From contig CALGRX010000002.1 of assembly GCA_937880755.1 (NCBI GenBank), positions 62,001 to 126,000 on the forward strand: a stretch of DNA of 64,000 nucleotides, read 5' to 3'. Shown piece by piece: positions 25,567 through 34,586 of the stretch. The position numbers and the translations under genes were made by a program. The DNA is from an uncultured Clostridia bacterium (lineage in GTDB: Bacteria > Bacillota > Clostridia > Christensenellales > UBA3700). The notes below the pieces were generated by a model, which was given only the letters and a program-made list of their open reading frames with translations, was not told the origin of the DNA and searched no databases. The stretch's first letter is position 1, and every line of letters starts with the position of its first letter.

Positions 25567-28500
25567 ATGTACAACAAGGTCGATTCCGGAATGAATTTTT
25601 GTCAAAGAGAAAAAGAAGTTCTTGAATTTTGGAAAGCCAATCACATCTTTGAAAAGAGCGTGGCGAAAAACGAGGGAAAGGAAGAGTTTTCTTTCTACGA
25701 CGGACCGCCTACAGCCAACGGTAAACCGCACATAGGTCACATTTTGACTCGTGTAATGAAAGATATTATACCTAGATACAAGACTATGAAGGGCTATCAC
25801 GTTTTGCGTAAGGCAGGCTGGGATACCCACGGACTTCCCGTAGAATTGGAAGTAGAAAAGTCACTCGGTATCGACGGCAAGCAAGAGATAGAAAAGTACG
25901 GTATCGAGCCTTTTATCAAAAAGTGCAAAGAGAGCGTATGGAAATATCAAAGCGAGTGGGAGAAGATGTCCGACCGCGTGGGATATTGGGTAGATATGGA
26001 CAACCCGTACGTGACCTATCACGACGACTATATCGAGTCGGTTTGGTGGGCGCTCAAGCAAATTGCCGACCAAGGACTCATCTACAAGGGACACAAAATC
26101 GTACCATACTGCCCAAGATGCGGAACGGCACTCTCTTCGCACGAAGTAGCTCAAGGCTACAAGGACGTCAAAGAAAAGTCGGTATTCGTCAAGTTTAAGC
26201 GTAAAAACAACGAAGGTTACTTCTTGGCATGGACGACTACGCCTTGGACGCTTCCTTCCAACGTTGCCTTGTGTATGAACGGACAAGAAAACTACGCTTG
26301 CATAAGAGCTAACGGCGAAATATACGTGCTTGCCGAGGCGCTCGTAGACAGTCTTTTTGAGGAGTACGAAGTCATCGACGTCAAGAAAGGTAGCGAGTAC
26401 GAGAGAGAAGAGTATATTCCGCTCTTCGACTGTTACAACGGCAGAGAAAAGGCTTACTACGTCACCAACGACGCATACGTCACACTCACTGACGGTACGG
26501 GTATCGTTCATATCGCGCCGGCATTCGGTGAAGACGACGCTAACGTCGGTAGAAAGTACGGGCTTCCTTTCTTGCAAATGGTAGACGACAGAGGTCGTTT
26601 CATTGAGGGCGTAGGCGAGCAATTTACCGGCGTATTCGTCAAGGACGGCGACAAGCTCGTCATCGAATATCTCAAAGAAAAGGGCTTACTATTCAAAGAA
26701 CTCATGTTCGAGCACAGCTATCCTTTCTGCTGGAGATGCGACACACCGCTCCTATATTATGCAAGAAGCAGTTGGTTTATTAAGATGACGGCGGTCAGGG
26801 ACAAGCTCCTCAAAAACAACGCCACCGTCAATTGGATGCCACCAACCATCGGTGTGGGACGTATGGGCAACTTCCTCGAGAACGTCATCGATTGGGGTTT
26901 CTCTCGTGAAAGATATTGGGGTACACCGCTTCCAATCTGGGTATGTCCCGACTGTGGCGAAATCAAAGTCATCGGTAGCAGACAAGAGCTTAGAGAGCTT
27001 GGCGGACTCGACCACGATATCGAGCTTCACCGTCCTTATATCGACGCGGTACACTTCAAGTGCCCTAAGTGTGGCGGGACTATGAACAGAACGCCCGAGG
27101 TGCTTGACTGTTGGTTTGACAGCGGAAGTATGCCTTTTGCTCAACTTCACTATCCGTTCGACAACAAAGAATTGTTCGAGAAGCAATTCCCTGCCAACTT
27201 TATCAGCGAAGCGGTAGACCAAACTCGCGGTTGGTTCTACACCTTGCTTGCAATATCAACTTTGCTCTTTGACAAAGCACCTTTCAAAAACTGTATAGTT
27301 TTGGGTCACGTCAACGACAAAAACGGTATCAAAATGTCCAAGCACAAGGGTAACGTCGTAGACCCGTGGTCGGTACTTGACGTTCAAGGTGCTGATGCGG
27401 TTAGATGGTACTTCTATTCTTCTTCCGCGCCATGGCTTCCATCTCGCTTTAGCGCCGACAACGTATCGGAGTGCCAACGCAAGTTTATGGGTACACTCTG
27501 GAACGCATATTCCTTCTTCGTACTCTACGCCGATATCGACAAGTACGACCCAACCCGATACAATCTCAAAGATTGCGCTCTTACCCATATGGATAAGTGG
27601 ATTTTGTCGGGACTCAACACCCTCATCGACGCGGTGGACAAGAACCTCGAACAATACAAGATTACCGAGAGCGCAAGAATGATAGAGGAGTTTACCGACA
27701 ATCTATCCAATTGGTATATCCGTAGAGGTAGAGAGAGATATTGGGGCAAGGAGATGACGGAAGATAAGATTGCGGCGTACACCACGCTATATCACGTGCT
27801 AGTAGAGCTATCCAAACTTATCGCTCCTATGGTGCCTTTTATGGCTGAGAATATCTATCGCAACTTGGTAGTCAACTTTGACAAGACCGCTCCTGAGAGC
27901 GTTCATCTTGCCGACTATCCTGTGGCTGACTACAGTATGATCAACAAGGAGCTTGAGGCTGATATGGAATTCGTGCTCAAAGCCGTAGCGCTTGGTAGAG
28001 CGGCACGCAACAAGTCCAATATCAAGAACCGTCAACCACTCTCCAAGCTCTTTATCCTCACCGACCTCACCGTCAACGACGAGGGAGTGTATTCTTTGGT
28101 TGCCGACGAAATCAACGTCAAGAGTTGCTCGGTTGTCAAGGACAAAGCCGAGTTTATGACCTACGAGCTCAAGCCTCAACTCAAGACGCTCGGACCTAAG
28201 TACGGCAAGAGCTTGGGCGCTATTCGTAACTATCTCTCCACTTGCACCAATGCAAGTGAAATAGTCGAAAAAGTCAATACAGGTGCGCAATATTGCTTTG
28301 AAGTCAATGGAGAAACTATATCTCTCGGCTTGGAAGATTTGCTCATCACGCCTATCAACAAACCGGGCTATGCGCTCGAAGTGGCAGGAGATATGACGGT
28401 AGTTATCGACACCAACCTCAACGACGATCTCATCAAAGAGGGTATCGCCAGAGAGCTTACTTCCAAGATTCAAACTATGCGTAAAGAAGCCGGCTTCGAG

Positions 28501-28680
28501 GTAGTTGACCACATCGTCATCGGCTACGCATGCGACCAAGAAATCGCCGATATTTTGACGGGCGACAAGTCTATAGCGGTAGGCGTACTTTGCGACGGCT
28601 TTGATTGCGAGCTTGACGGCTACGTCAAAGATTGGGATATCAACGGACACAAGGCAACGCTCAGCGTCAAGAAAGCGTAA
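25567..28680 (+). CDS. ileS: Isoleucyl-tRNA synthetase, long (eukaryote-like, type 2) form
   Basis: Class Ia synthetase with editing domain. 1037 residues. HIGH motif in GKPHIGHIL (about 57), editing (CP1) domain with WTTTPWTLPSN, KMSKHKGNV (about 580) and CWFDSGSMPFAQ. The length, KMSKHKGN (rather than KMSKSLGN) and the lack of an obvious C-terminal Cys4 zinc finger fit the IleRS2 clade, which is often less sensitive to mupirocin. This is inference from motifs and needs a tree. RBS AGGAGG upstream. No T-box leader: only 28 bp separate it from the CNNM gene. Confidence 0.97.
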   Translation: MYNKVDSGMNFCQREKEVLEFWKANHIFEKSVAKNEGKEEFSFYDGPPTANGKPHIGHILTRVMKDIIPRYKTMKGYHVLRKAGWDTHGLPVELEVEKSLGIDGKQEIEKYGIEPFIKKCKESVWKYQSEWEKMSDRVGYWVDMDNPYVTYHDDYIESVWWALKQIADQGLIYKGHKIVPYCPRCGTALSSHEVAQGYKDVKEKSVFVKFKRKNNEGYFLAWTTTPWTLPSNVALCMNGQENYACIRANGEIYVLAEALVDSLFEEYEVIDVKKGSEYEREEYIPLFDCYNGREKAYYVTNDAYVTLTDGTGIVHIAPAFGEDDANVGRKYGLPFLQMVDDRGRFIEGVGEQFTGVFVKDGDKLVIEYLKEKGLLFKELMFEHSYPFCWRCDTPLLYYARSSWFIKMTAVRDKLLKNNATVNWMPPTIGVGRMGNFLENVIDWGFSRERYWGTPLPIWVCPDCGEIKVIGSRQELRELGGLDHDIELHRPYIDAVHFKCPKCGGTMNRTPEVLDCWFDSGSMPFAQLHYPFDNKELFEKQFPANFISEAVDQTRGWFYTLLAISTLLFDKAPFKNCIVLGHVNDKNGIKMSKHKGNVVDPWSVLDVQGADAVRWYFYSSSAPWLPSRFSADNVSECQRKFMGTLWNAYSFFVLYADIDKYDPTRYNLKDCALTHMDKWILSGLNTLIDAVDKNLEQYKITESARMIEEFTDNLSNWYIRRGRERYWGKEMTEDKIAAYTTLYHVLVELSKLIAPMVPFMAENIYRNLVVNFDKTAPESVHLADYPVADYSMINKELEADMEFVLKAVALGRAARNKSNIKNRQPLSKLFILTDLTVNDEGVYSLVADEINVKSCSVVKDKAEFMTYELKPQLKTLGPKYGKSLGAIRNYLSTCTNASEIVEKVNTGAQYCFEVNGETISLGLEDLLITPINKPGYALEVAGDMTVVIDTNLNDDLIKEGIARELTSKIQTMRKEAGFEVVDHIVIGYACDQEIADILTGDKSIAVGVLCDGFDCELDGYVKDWDINGHKATLSVKKA

Positions 28681-28684
28681 GGCT

Positions 28685-29551
28685 ATGATCAAAGTAGCAA
28701 CGGATTGGAAAGATTACGAGATAATCGCCACGGGCGACGGACAAAAACTTGAGAGGTGGGGCAAACTAATACTGCTAAGACCCGACCCGCAAGTTATTTG
28801 GCACGCCAAGTTCGATCTTTCCAAGTACAAGGGGCTCAACGCCAAGTATATCCGTAGCAACCAAGGCGGCGGAAGATGGGAGACGGACGGCAAAACCGTT
28901 GGCGACTTTACCTTGCAACGCAAAGGGCTTACTTTCAATCTCAAACTGATGGGCTTCAAGCATACGGGGCTATTCCCCGAGCAGGCAGTCAATTGGGATA
29001 TTATGAGTTCAATGGTCAAGAGTGCAGGTAGACCTTTCAAGGTACTCAACCTATTTGCCTATACGGGCGGAGCTACCGTAGCCCTTGCTCAGGCGGGCGC
29101 ATACGTCACTCACGTTGACGCCGCCAAAGCAATGGTGGAGAGAGCCAAAGCCAACGCACTGAGTAGTGGTATTCCTAACGATAGAATTCGCTATATCGTC
29201 GACGATTGCGCCAAGTTTATCGCGCGCGAGATTAGGCGCGGCAACAAGTACGACGCCATACTTATGGACCCACCGTCCTACGGTAGAGGAGCTAACGGCG
29301 AAGTGTGGAAGATAGAGGACTCTATCCACGACCTTGTGCGCGAGTGCGTCAAAGTGCTCGGCGACAATCCGCTATTTTTCCTCATCAACTCATACACGAC
29401 GGGTCTGCAACCTACCGTGATGAGCAATATTCTCTCACTAGCTCTTAGCGAGCGTGAGGGAAGTATCGAAGCCTACGAAGTGGGCTTGCCTACCAACGAA
29501 AATATAATACTTCCTTGCGGTTGTAGCGCAATTTGGAAGAGCAACAGGTGA
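28685..29551 (+). CDS. Class I SAM-dependent methyltransferase, RlmI/RlmK-like
   Basis: 288 residues from ATG 28685, 4 bases after the ileS stop; the open frame upstream of this lies inside ileS. Rossmann SAM site NLFAYTGGATVALAQAGA (about 119-136), acidic loop HVDAAKAMVERAKAN, and the catalytic-type motif DAILMDPPSYGRG. These are features of large-subunit rRNA cytosine methyltransferases of the RlmI group. An N-terminal PUA domain is not evident, so the exact RNA target is unknown. Confidence 0.85.
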   Translation: MIKVATDWKDYEIIATGDGQKLERWGKLILLRPDPQVIWHAKFDLSKYKGLNAKYIRSNQGGGRWETDGKTVGDFTLQRKGLTFNLKLMGFKHTGLFPEQAVNWDIMSSMVKSAGRPFKVLNLFAYTGGATVALAQAGAYVTHVDAAKAMVERAKANALSSGIPNDRIRYIVDDCAKFIAREIRRGNKYDAILMDPPSYGRGANGEVWKIEDSIHDLVRECVKVLGDNPLFFLINSYTTGLQPTVMSNILSLALSEREGSIEAYEVGLPTNENIILPCGCSAIWKSNR

Positions 29552-29554
29552 AAT

Positions 29555-30331
29555 ATGCAAGAGTTTAACATAGACGATTTGGCTATAGTGTACGAGGACA
29601 ATCATATTATCGTAGTTGTCAAACCTCAGAATATCCCGTCCCAAAGCGACGACTCGCAAGACGAGGATATGCTCACCATTGTCAAGAGATATATCAAGCA
29701 AAAGTATGACAAAAAGGGCGAAGTGTACGTAGGACTCGTTCATAGACTAGATAGACCGACGGGCGGAGTCATGGTCTTTGCCAAGACTTCCAAGGCGGCT
29801 TCAAGACTCTCCGAGCAAATCAAGGACGGCACTATGAGCAAAAAGTACCTCTGCGTGACTTGCTCCGAGCCTAAACAAAAGAACGGCAAACTCGAGCACT
29901 ATCTCAAGAAGAATATGGCGCAAAATATCGTCAAAGTCGTTCCGATGCTCACCGAAGGGGCAAAGAGAGCCGAGCTCGACTATTCCGTAATCGAAACGGT
30001 ACAGGGATTTTCGCTCGTCAAAGTGCAACTCTATACGGGTAGGTCGCACCAAATAAGAGTGCAAATGTCGACCATCGGTTGTCCGCTTTTCGGCGACGCC
30101 AAGTACGGCGCAGACCCAAGGACTTGCCGTCACAATCTAGGACTTTGGGCTACCGAGCTTAGACTGAGACACCCCGTAAGCAAAGAATTGATGACCTTCA
30201 TCGTATATCCGCCTAAGGACGAGATACCTTGGAAGGCATTTGATATCTCTCGTCATATGAATATCGGTATTGCCGTCAGTCCGTACGAGAGTTATACTAT
30301 CAAGAGTTCTATCAATTTGGAAGACAAATAA
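29555..30331 (+). CDS. RluA-family pseudouridine synthase
   Basis: 258 residues. Catalytic motif HRLDRPTGGVMVFAKT with the nucleophilic Asp at about 67; YEDNHIIVVVKPQNIPSQ at the start and TGRSHQIRVQMSTIGCPLFGDAKYG are diagnostic of RluA. No S4 domain is visible, so it is the short RluA type acting on rRNA or tRNA. Starts 3 bases after the methyltransferase stop; co-transcribed with ileS and the methyltransferase as a small RNA-modification run. Confidence 0.93.
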   Translation: MQEFNIDDLAIVYEDNHIIVVVKPQNIPSQSDDSQDEDMLTIVKRYIKQKYDKKGEVYVGLVHRLDRPTGGVMVFAKTSKAASRLSEQIKDGTMSKKYLCVTCSEPKQKNGKLEHYLKKNMAQNIVKVVPMLTEGAKRAELDYSVIETVQGFSLVKVQLYTGRSHQIRVQMSTIGCPLFGDAKYGADPRTCRHNLGLWATELRLRHPVSKELMTFIVYPPKDEIPWKAFDISRHMNIGIAVSPYESYTIKSSINLEDK

Positions 30332-30470
30332 ACGTATAGATATCTAAGACGACTAACGTATCCAATTGCAATCGCACACAAATCATCACCAACCGTAAAG
30401 TGTCAATCGCGTGCGACAGTAGCCCAAAATACTTATAAGTTATCAACAAATAGTACAAAATAGTAGCATT

Positions 30471-30501
30471 ACCGATTGCAAGAGCAGTCGGTATTTTTTT
30501 T
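30471..30501 (+). terminator. Terminator after the ileS/RluA run
   Basis: 9-bp stem (ACCGATTGC with GCAGTCGGT, one G-U), loop AAGA, then T7-8. The surrounding 30332-30743 shows no gene and is AT-rich with several A/T tracts. Confidence 0.85.
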
Positions 30502-30743
30502 GCTAAATATTGCCTTCAAAAAAAATTTTTTTCACGCTTCGTCATTTTTTAAATCGGACGATTGCTTTTTCCTTTCTATACGCGCGCCAAATTCCACTCT
30601 AAAATAACAACGCGCGTCTTGTTGCCTTTTTTCGACAAAATTTGCAAACAAAAAAAGTTATTTATGACACATAGTGTCAATTATTGTATGGTAATATTTG
30701 GGTACAAAAACGAACAAATGTTCAAAATTGGTGTCCATAAAAT

Positions 30744-30772
30744 TTGCAATTTGGCAAATTGGGGGGTATAAT
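30744..30772 (+). promoter_or_regulatory. Strong promoter of the prophage-like early gene
   Basis: TTGCAA (30744-30749), exactly 17 bp, TATAAT (30767-30772). The spacer ends in six Gs. A near-perfect anti-16S sequence (AAGGAGGTGATAG) precedes the ATG at 30811. Confidence 0.7.
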
Positions 30773-30810
30773 AAAAGTGCAAGCCAACCCGAGGATAAGG
30801 AGGTGATAGA

Positions 30811-31476
30811 ATGAAAGAAATGCAAATATGGGTCAAGACGGCTTTGAGAGCGTACGGGTCGCTCGATAGAGTTGCCGATACTTTGGATAAGTTGTTGATG
30901 ACCACGGGGCTAAAAGGTTTTAATTATTTGGGGGACGTAACGGTGTTTTTTGACAAAATGCTGGATCTGGTCAAAAGAAAGGAAAGGATTGTCAATCTCA
31001 AGATTTTGATAGACCAAGTTTTTGATAAGATGGACGACAAGTTGGTTGATATGTTGCAAATGCGATACGTTCAAGAGCAAAAATATCCTATCATAGCGGA
31101 GCAATGCGAAGTATGTCTCAAGACTGCTTTTAGAAGATGCGTCATTGCCTTGGATACTTTTGAAGAGTTGTGTCTTGCATCGGGTTGCGACAAAAGGTGG
31201 TTCGAGCAGTATTTAGACGACCCGTTGGTGGGTAAGATTTACCAAAAGTGTCGCAATCAATCTTTGGCGACAAGAGTGGGCAAGTCAAAGTCGTGGACGG
31301 AGGAAGAGCTTCGCAAACACAATAGCTTGATTGTACAAGCCAAACGCAATCAGTCCGTGCTAATACCGTCAAGAGTTAACGGCGTGTTGAGAGAGCAAGC
31401 AAAGCCAATAACAGATAACCAAAAATCGAGAGGAAAACGTAAGTCTAAGCTAGTATCGGCAGGCTACGGGGCGTAA
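30811..31476 (+). CDS. Phage-type regulatory protein with sigma-region-4-like HTH (ArpU/RinA-like candidate)
   Basis: 221 residues, helical and basic at the C-terminus. The segment MLQMRYVQEQKYPIIAEQ...LKTAFRRCVIALDTFEEL (about 87-125) has the layout of a sigma-70 region 4-type HTH, as in late-gene activators of Firmicute phages (ArpU/RinA group). Those usually lie just upstream of the terminase genes, as here (2 kb before). The C-terminal 60 residues are K/R-rich and without a known fold. A very strong RBS and promoter suggest active expression. Family assignment is inference from shape and position. Confidence 0.5.
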   Translation: MKEMQIWVKTALRAYGSLDRVADTLDKLLMTTGLKGFNYLGDVTVFFDKMLDLVKRKERIVNLKILIDQVFDKMDDKLVDMLQMRYVQEQKYPIIAEQCEVCLKTAFRRCVIALDTFEELCLASGCDKRWFEQYLDDPLVGKIYQKCRNQSLATRVGKSKSWTEEELRKHNSLIVQAKRNQSVLIPSRVNGVLREQAKPITDNQKSRGKRKSKLVSAGYGA

Positions 31477-31725
31477 CGATTTGTTTGCCGTCAAAGACAA
31501 TCGAGGTCAAAAGCGAGCATCTCTTGCCGAATTCAGTTATAGGTTTCAACAAACGTAGGCGTCAGAAGCATATAAAGTGTTAGCGTTTTGATAATTTAGT
31601 AACGCTTAGGCGTTTAGAAATCTTGACGAGTGTGTTCAGTTATTTTTGCGACGGGCGTAGGCACGTAAAAGTTGAAGATTAGCGTAGGATATGTTATTTA
31701 GATAGAAGCGGAAATAGTCAAATAA
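31477..31725. other. Intergenic stretch without a gene
   Basis: No ORF with an RBS or recognised domain on either strand. Base composition is similar to the neighbours; no hairpin stronger than background until the terminator at 31726. Confidence 0.5.
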
Positions 31726-31755
31726 TAGGCACACCAATCAAGATTGGCGAGCCTA
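31726..31755 (-). terminator. Terminator-like hairpin after the exported protein
   Basis: Two-part stem, TAGGC/GCCTA outside and CCAATC/GATTGG inside with a 2-base loop, 26 bp past the stop at 31781. The T tract on the minus strand is short (TTATTTG). It could also stop plus-strand transcription from the 30811 gene. Confidence 0.6.
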
Positions 31756-31780
31756 GAATTTTGAAATCAACACTTGAATA

Positions 31781-32569
31781 TTAGTTAGCTTTTTTAGTTG
31801 GCTTGAAAATCAAAAATACGATAATCACGCACAACACGCATATCACGCCTATGAGAATATTGCGCACGAGGTTGTTGCTAGCAGGTTCTTGTATGTTAGG
31901 AGCATCTATCGAAGGAACGTCGTCGCGCACTACTATAGAGTTGGGGTGTTGAGGTATAGAGGCAAAGGTAAGGTCTACGGTGTCGGTGCAAGCAGGATCG
32001 ATAAAGCCTGCATAGGTATCGGCGGAAGTTGTTACGGTAACGTAATAATATATCTTACCGCCTATCTCGTTGAGACCGATAAACTCGACGTCGGTCACGT
32101 CCTCTGCCAAGATACGCTTTCTTCCCGTAGAGTCATCGGTCAAAGACGTATTATAAAAGACTTTGATCGTGCCTTCATCGGCAATTATTTGCGGGTCGAT
32201 AGCGATATCCTTGCTAAAATACGCTTTGTTGCCCTCAATAGGTTTGTCGGTAGGAGCAACGGACGCTTTGGAAGAAACGTCGGTCGTCTTTACCCACAAA
32301 TAGGCATTGTTGTAGGTGACGAGAGTATAGTCGCCCTTGATAGTACCGGCAGATTGAAAGTAATAGGTTGGCGGTATATAGCAAGCTACGAAGTCGGCGG
32401 GAGAGCCGTCGACGTCGGCGTAGAGTGCCAAGGAATTGGCTATCGTAATATCGCCCGTGTTGACAACGTAATACGGTGACTTTGCCGGTGTCTCCGCAAC
32501 GCAAACGCCCGCCGTTGCCACCGACAACAGACACACGCTAAGCAATAGGATTGTGAGCAACTTTTTCAT
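31781..32569 (-). CDS. Exported protein with C-terminal membrane anchor, function unknown
   Basis: 262 residues from ATG 32569, which follows GAGGTT by 5-6 bases; the open frame runs on to 32689 without an RBS. Signal peptide MKKLLTILLLSVCLLSVATAG with cleavage near residue 25, then about 200 residues of threonine/valine-rich beta-type sequence, then a single transmembrane helix (about 235-255) and the basic tail KPTKKAN. No sortase motif. The domain has the feel of tandem SH3-like surface repeats but I do not recognise it. It lies on the opposite strand between the phage-like regulator and the terminase, so it is either host DNA or a cargo gene. Confidence 0.7.
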   Translation of the reverse strand: MKKLLTILLLSVCLLSVATAGVCVAETPAKSPYYVVNTGDITIANSLALYADVDGSPADFVACYIPPTYYFQSAGTIKGDYTLVTYNNAYLWVKTTDVSSKASVAPTDKPIEGNKAYFSKDIAIDPQIIADEGTIKVFYNTSLTDDSTGRKRILAEDVTDVEFIGLNEIGGKIYYYVTVTTSADTYAGFIDPACTDTVDLTFASIPQHPNSIVVRDDVPSIDAPNIQEPASNNLVRNILIGVICVLCVIIVFLIFKPTKKAN

Positions 32570-32618
32570 ATATAACCTCAATGTTCGCACGACGGCGGTA
32601 ACTAAGTCTATGTAAGCA

Positions 32619-32644
32619 ACTATTGGACGATTGCGACCAATAGT
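32619..32644. promoter_or_regulatory. Dyad overlapping a -10-like box upstream of the exported protein
   Basis: ACTATTGG (32619-32626) and CCAATAGT (32637-32644), perfect 8-bp arms with a 10-bp spacer. On the minus strand TATACT (32642-32647) overlaps the dyad. No good -35 is seen at 17 bp, as expected for an activated or otherwise non-standard promoter. Confidence 0.4.
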
Positions 32645-32710
32645 ATAGTCGGTGAAAGTGTAAACACGATTGCAAAGACTCAGTCGCATAGGATTGCAAA
32701 TCTGTCCTCG

Positions 32711-32771
32711 TTGTCATTGCGCCAAGCATATTTTGCAATAACACGCGGGAGCATAGCGACCGTGACAATCT
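32711..32771. repeat. Dispersed intergenic repeat, copy R2
   Basis: Starts TTGTCATTGCG and ends GTGACAATCT, the same outer ends as R1 and (inverted) R3, with a divergent centre. It lies 190 bp upstream of the terminase gene, in opposite orientation to the copies beyond the phage cassette. The rest of 32570-32959 has no gene. Confidence 0.6.
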
Positions 32772-32959
32772 GAATAGGTGAGGTCGAAGCGAAGGCTAAT
32801 GGCTTGTCAATACCAATGCAAAATATACGCTACCAACCGACGGTACGTTGTACACCTGCAATAACAGACACTTACGACTATATTATATAGGCAAATTGAC
32901 AAAAATTCAATCCTAAACTTGAGCAAAATAACAAAATATTGGAAAGTTAATAGAAAAAT

Positions 32960-34390
32960 ATGCAAAAAAGAGAGATAATTGCCCGAATATTGGCAATTCA
33001 AAAAGAACTCAATAGACGAAAAGGCAACGACAAGCTATCAACCTACAACACGGGCGACAAGGTGCACGTCAAGCAATTGGCTTTTCACAAGTGCCCAAAG
33101 CGCAATAGATGGGTGTTTGGAGGCAATCGCTCGGGCAAGACGGAATGTGGCGCTGTAGAAGCCGTGTGGACGGCGAGGGGCATACACCCCTTTAGAGAAA
33201 ACAAGCCGACGAACGGGTGGGTAGTCTCATTGTCCTATGAGGTGCAACGTGAGGTGGCGCAAGCCAAGATACTAAGCTATCTCAACCCCGATTGGATACA
33301 AGACGTGGTGATGACTAGCGGAAAAAAAGGAGAATACGAATACGGCATCATCGACTATATACTCGTCAAAAACGTCTTCGGAAGTTTGTCGAGGATAGGC
33401 TTCAAAAGTTGCGACCAAGGCAGAGAAAAATTCCAAGGCGCGTCGCTCGATTGGGTATGGTTCGACGAAGAACCGCCCAAGGAAATATATCAAGAATGCG
33501 TGATGAGAGTACTCGACACCAAAGGCAATATTTGGGGTACGATGACTCCGCTCAAGGGATTGAGCTGGGTGTACGACGAGATATATCTCAACACGCCTAA
33601 CAACCCTCAAGTGTGGCACGAGCATATCGAGTGGGGCGACAATCCCTTCCTTGACGATGAGGAAGTGCAAGCCTTGTCGAGCGTGATGGATAAGGACACC
33701 TTGGAGAGTAGACGATACGGCAGATTTAGTCAGTCGGAAGGTATGGTGTACAAGGAATTCGACCAAACCAAACACGTAATAGAGCCGTTTGACGTGCCGA
33801 GTGATTGGCAAGATATGATAACTATCGACCCGGGACTTAACAATCCTACGGCGTGTCTATTTTGCGCAGTGGACTACGACGGCAATATCTACGTGGTAGC
33901 CGAGCACTATCAAGCAGGCAAGGATATAGACTACCACGTAACCAAGCTCTTTGAACTTGCAGATAAACTCAGCTGGAAAAGAGATAGCAAAGGTAGGCTA
34001 AACGCAATAATAGACAGCGCAGCCAACCAAAGAACGCTGGCAGGCGTGAGGAGCGTGGCAGAACTATTCAGAGAGGGAGGCATAATGGTCAACACGGCGG
34101 TGGATAAACAACTATTTAGCGGAATAGCGAGGGTCAAACAATACTTTGCATTGGACAAAATAAGGATATTTTCTTGTTGCGTCAACCTAATACGAGAAAT
34201 CAAAGGCTATTGGTGGAGCGAGGGTGATAATCCAATCAAAAAGGACGACCACGCTCTCGACGCACTTAGGTATTACGTAATGACTAGGCCTCAACCACCT
34301 ACCACGCCGTCGGTCAAATATACGGCAATACAAAAGGACAAAAGAAGACTAATCAACGGATTGAAGCAACGAAGGAACAGCAACGTTTGA
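32960..34390 (+). CDS. Phage terminase large subunit
   Basis: DNA-packaging motor ATPase/nuclease. 476 residues. Walker A GGNRSGKT (about 54-61), Walker B WVWFDEEP (about 165-172), coupling motif GTMTPLKG (about 193-200), and the C-terminal RNase H-like nuclease with MITIDPGLNNPT, IIDSAANQR and KDDHALDALRYY supplying the acidic residues. All key residues are visible, so the gene looks intact. Its last 25 bases lie inside a 35-bp tandem repeat (separate entry). RBS is weak (GGAAAG). It heads the plus-strand cassette running to 43318. Confidence 0.95.
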   Translation: MQKREIIARILAIQKELNRRKGNDKLSTYNTGDKVHVKQLAFHKCPKRNRWVFGGNRSGKTECGAVEAVWTARGIHPFRENKPTNGWVVSLSYEVQREVAQAKILSYLNPDWIQDVVMTSGKKGEYEYGIIDYILVKNVFGSLSRIGFKSCDQGREKFQGASLDWVWFDEEPPKEIYQECVMRVLDTKGNIWGTMTPLKGLSWVYDEIYLNTPNNPQVWHEHIEWGDNPFLDDEEVQALSSVMDKDTLESRRYGRFSQSEGMVYKEFDQTKHVIEPFDVPSDWQDMITIDPGLNNPTACLFCAVDYDGNIYVVAEHYQAGKDIDYHVTKLFELADKLSWKRDSKGRLNAIIDSAANQRTLAGVRSVAELFREGGIMVNTAVDKQLFSGIARVKQYFALDKIRIFSCCVNLIREIKGYWWSEGDNPIKKDDHALDALRYYVMTRPQPPTTPSVKYTAIQKDKRRLINGLKQRRNSNV

Positions 34391-34483
34391 TAATGCCGTA
34401 GCAACTAAGGAAGAACGTTGTTTGATAATGCTACGACAACGAAAAGACATCACCGTTTGATAACGTTATGGCAACGAAAAATG
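34366..34483. repeat. 35-bp tandem repeat overlapping the terminase 3' end
   Basis: Degenerate units at 34366-34400, 34401-34435, 34436-34470 and a partial at 34471-34483, each exactly 35 bp. Each begins near GCAACGAA and contains TTTGATAA or TTTGATAAC. The terminase stop (TGA at 34388-34390) is inside unit 1, so each unit repeats the stop context. 34391-34586 has no gene. Confidence 0.8.
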
Positions 34484-34586
34484 TAGGTTGACTGTCAAAA
34501 ACGCAATAGGTATGGGCAAAATGCTCAACTCTGTCAAAAGCGGGGTTGAGTATTTGTATATCAAAAATGCCGAAAAAGGAGGAAAA

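Noticed and set aside
25861..26622. Long minus-strand reading frame inside ileS
   Set aside because: Shadow of ileS with no RBS or recognisable domain; the plus strand has continuous, motif-complete IleRS.
34488..34586. Longer start for the small phage protein at 34587
   Set aside because: The upstream 33 codons have no RBS and immediately follow the tandem repeat, while 34587 has a perfect AGGAGG at correct distance.
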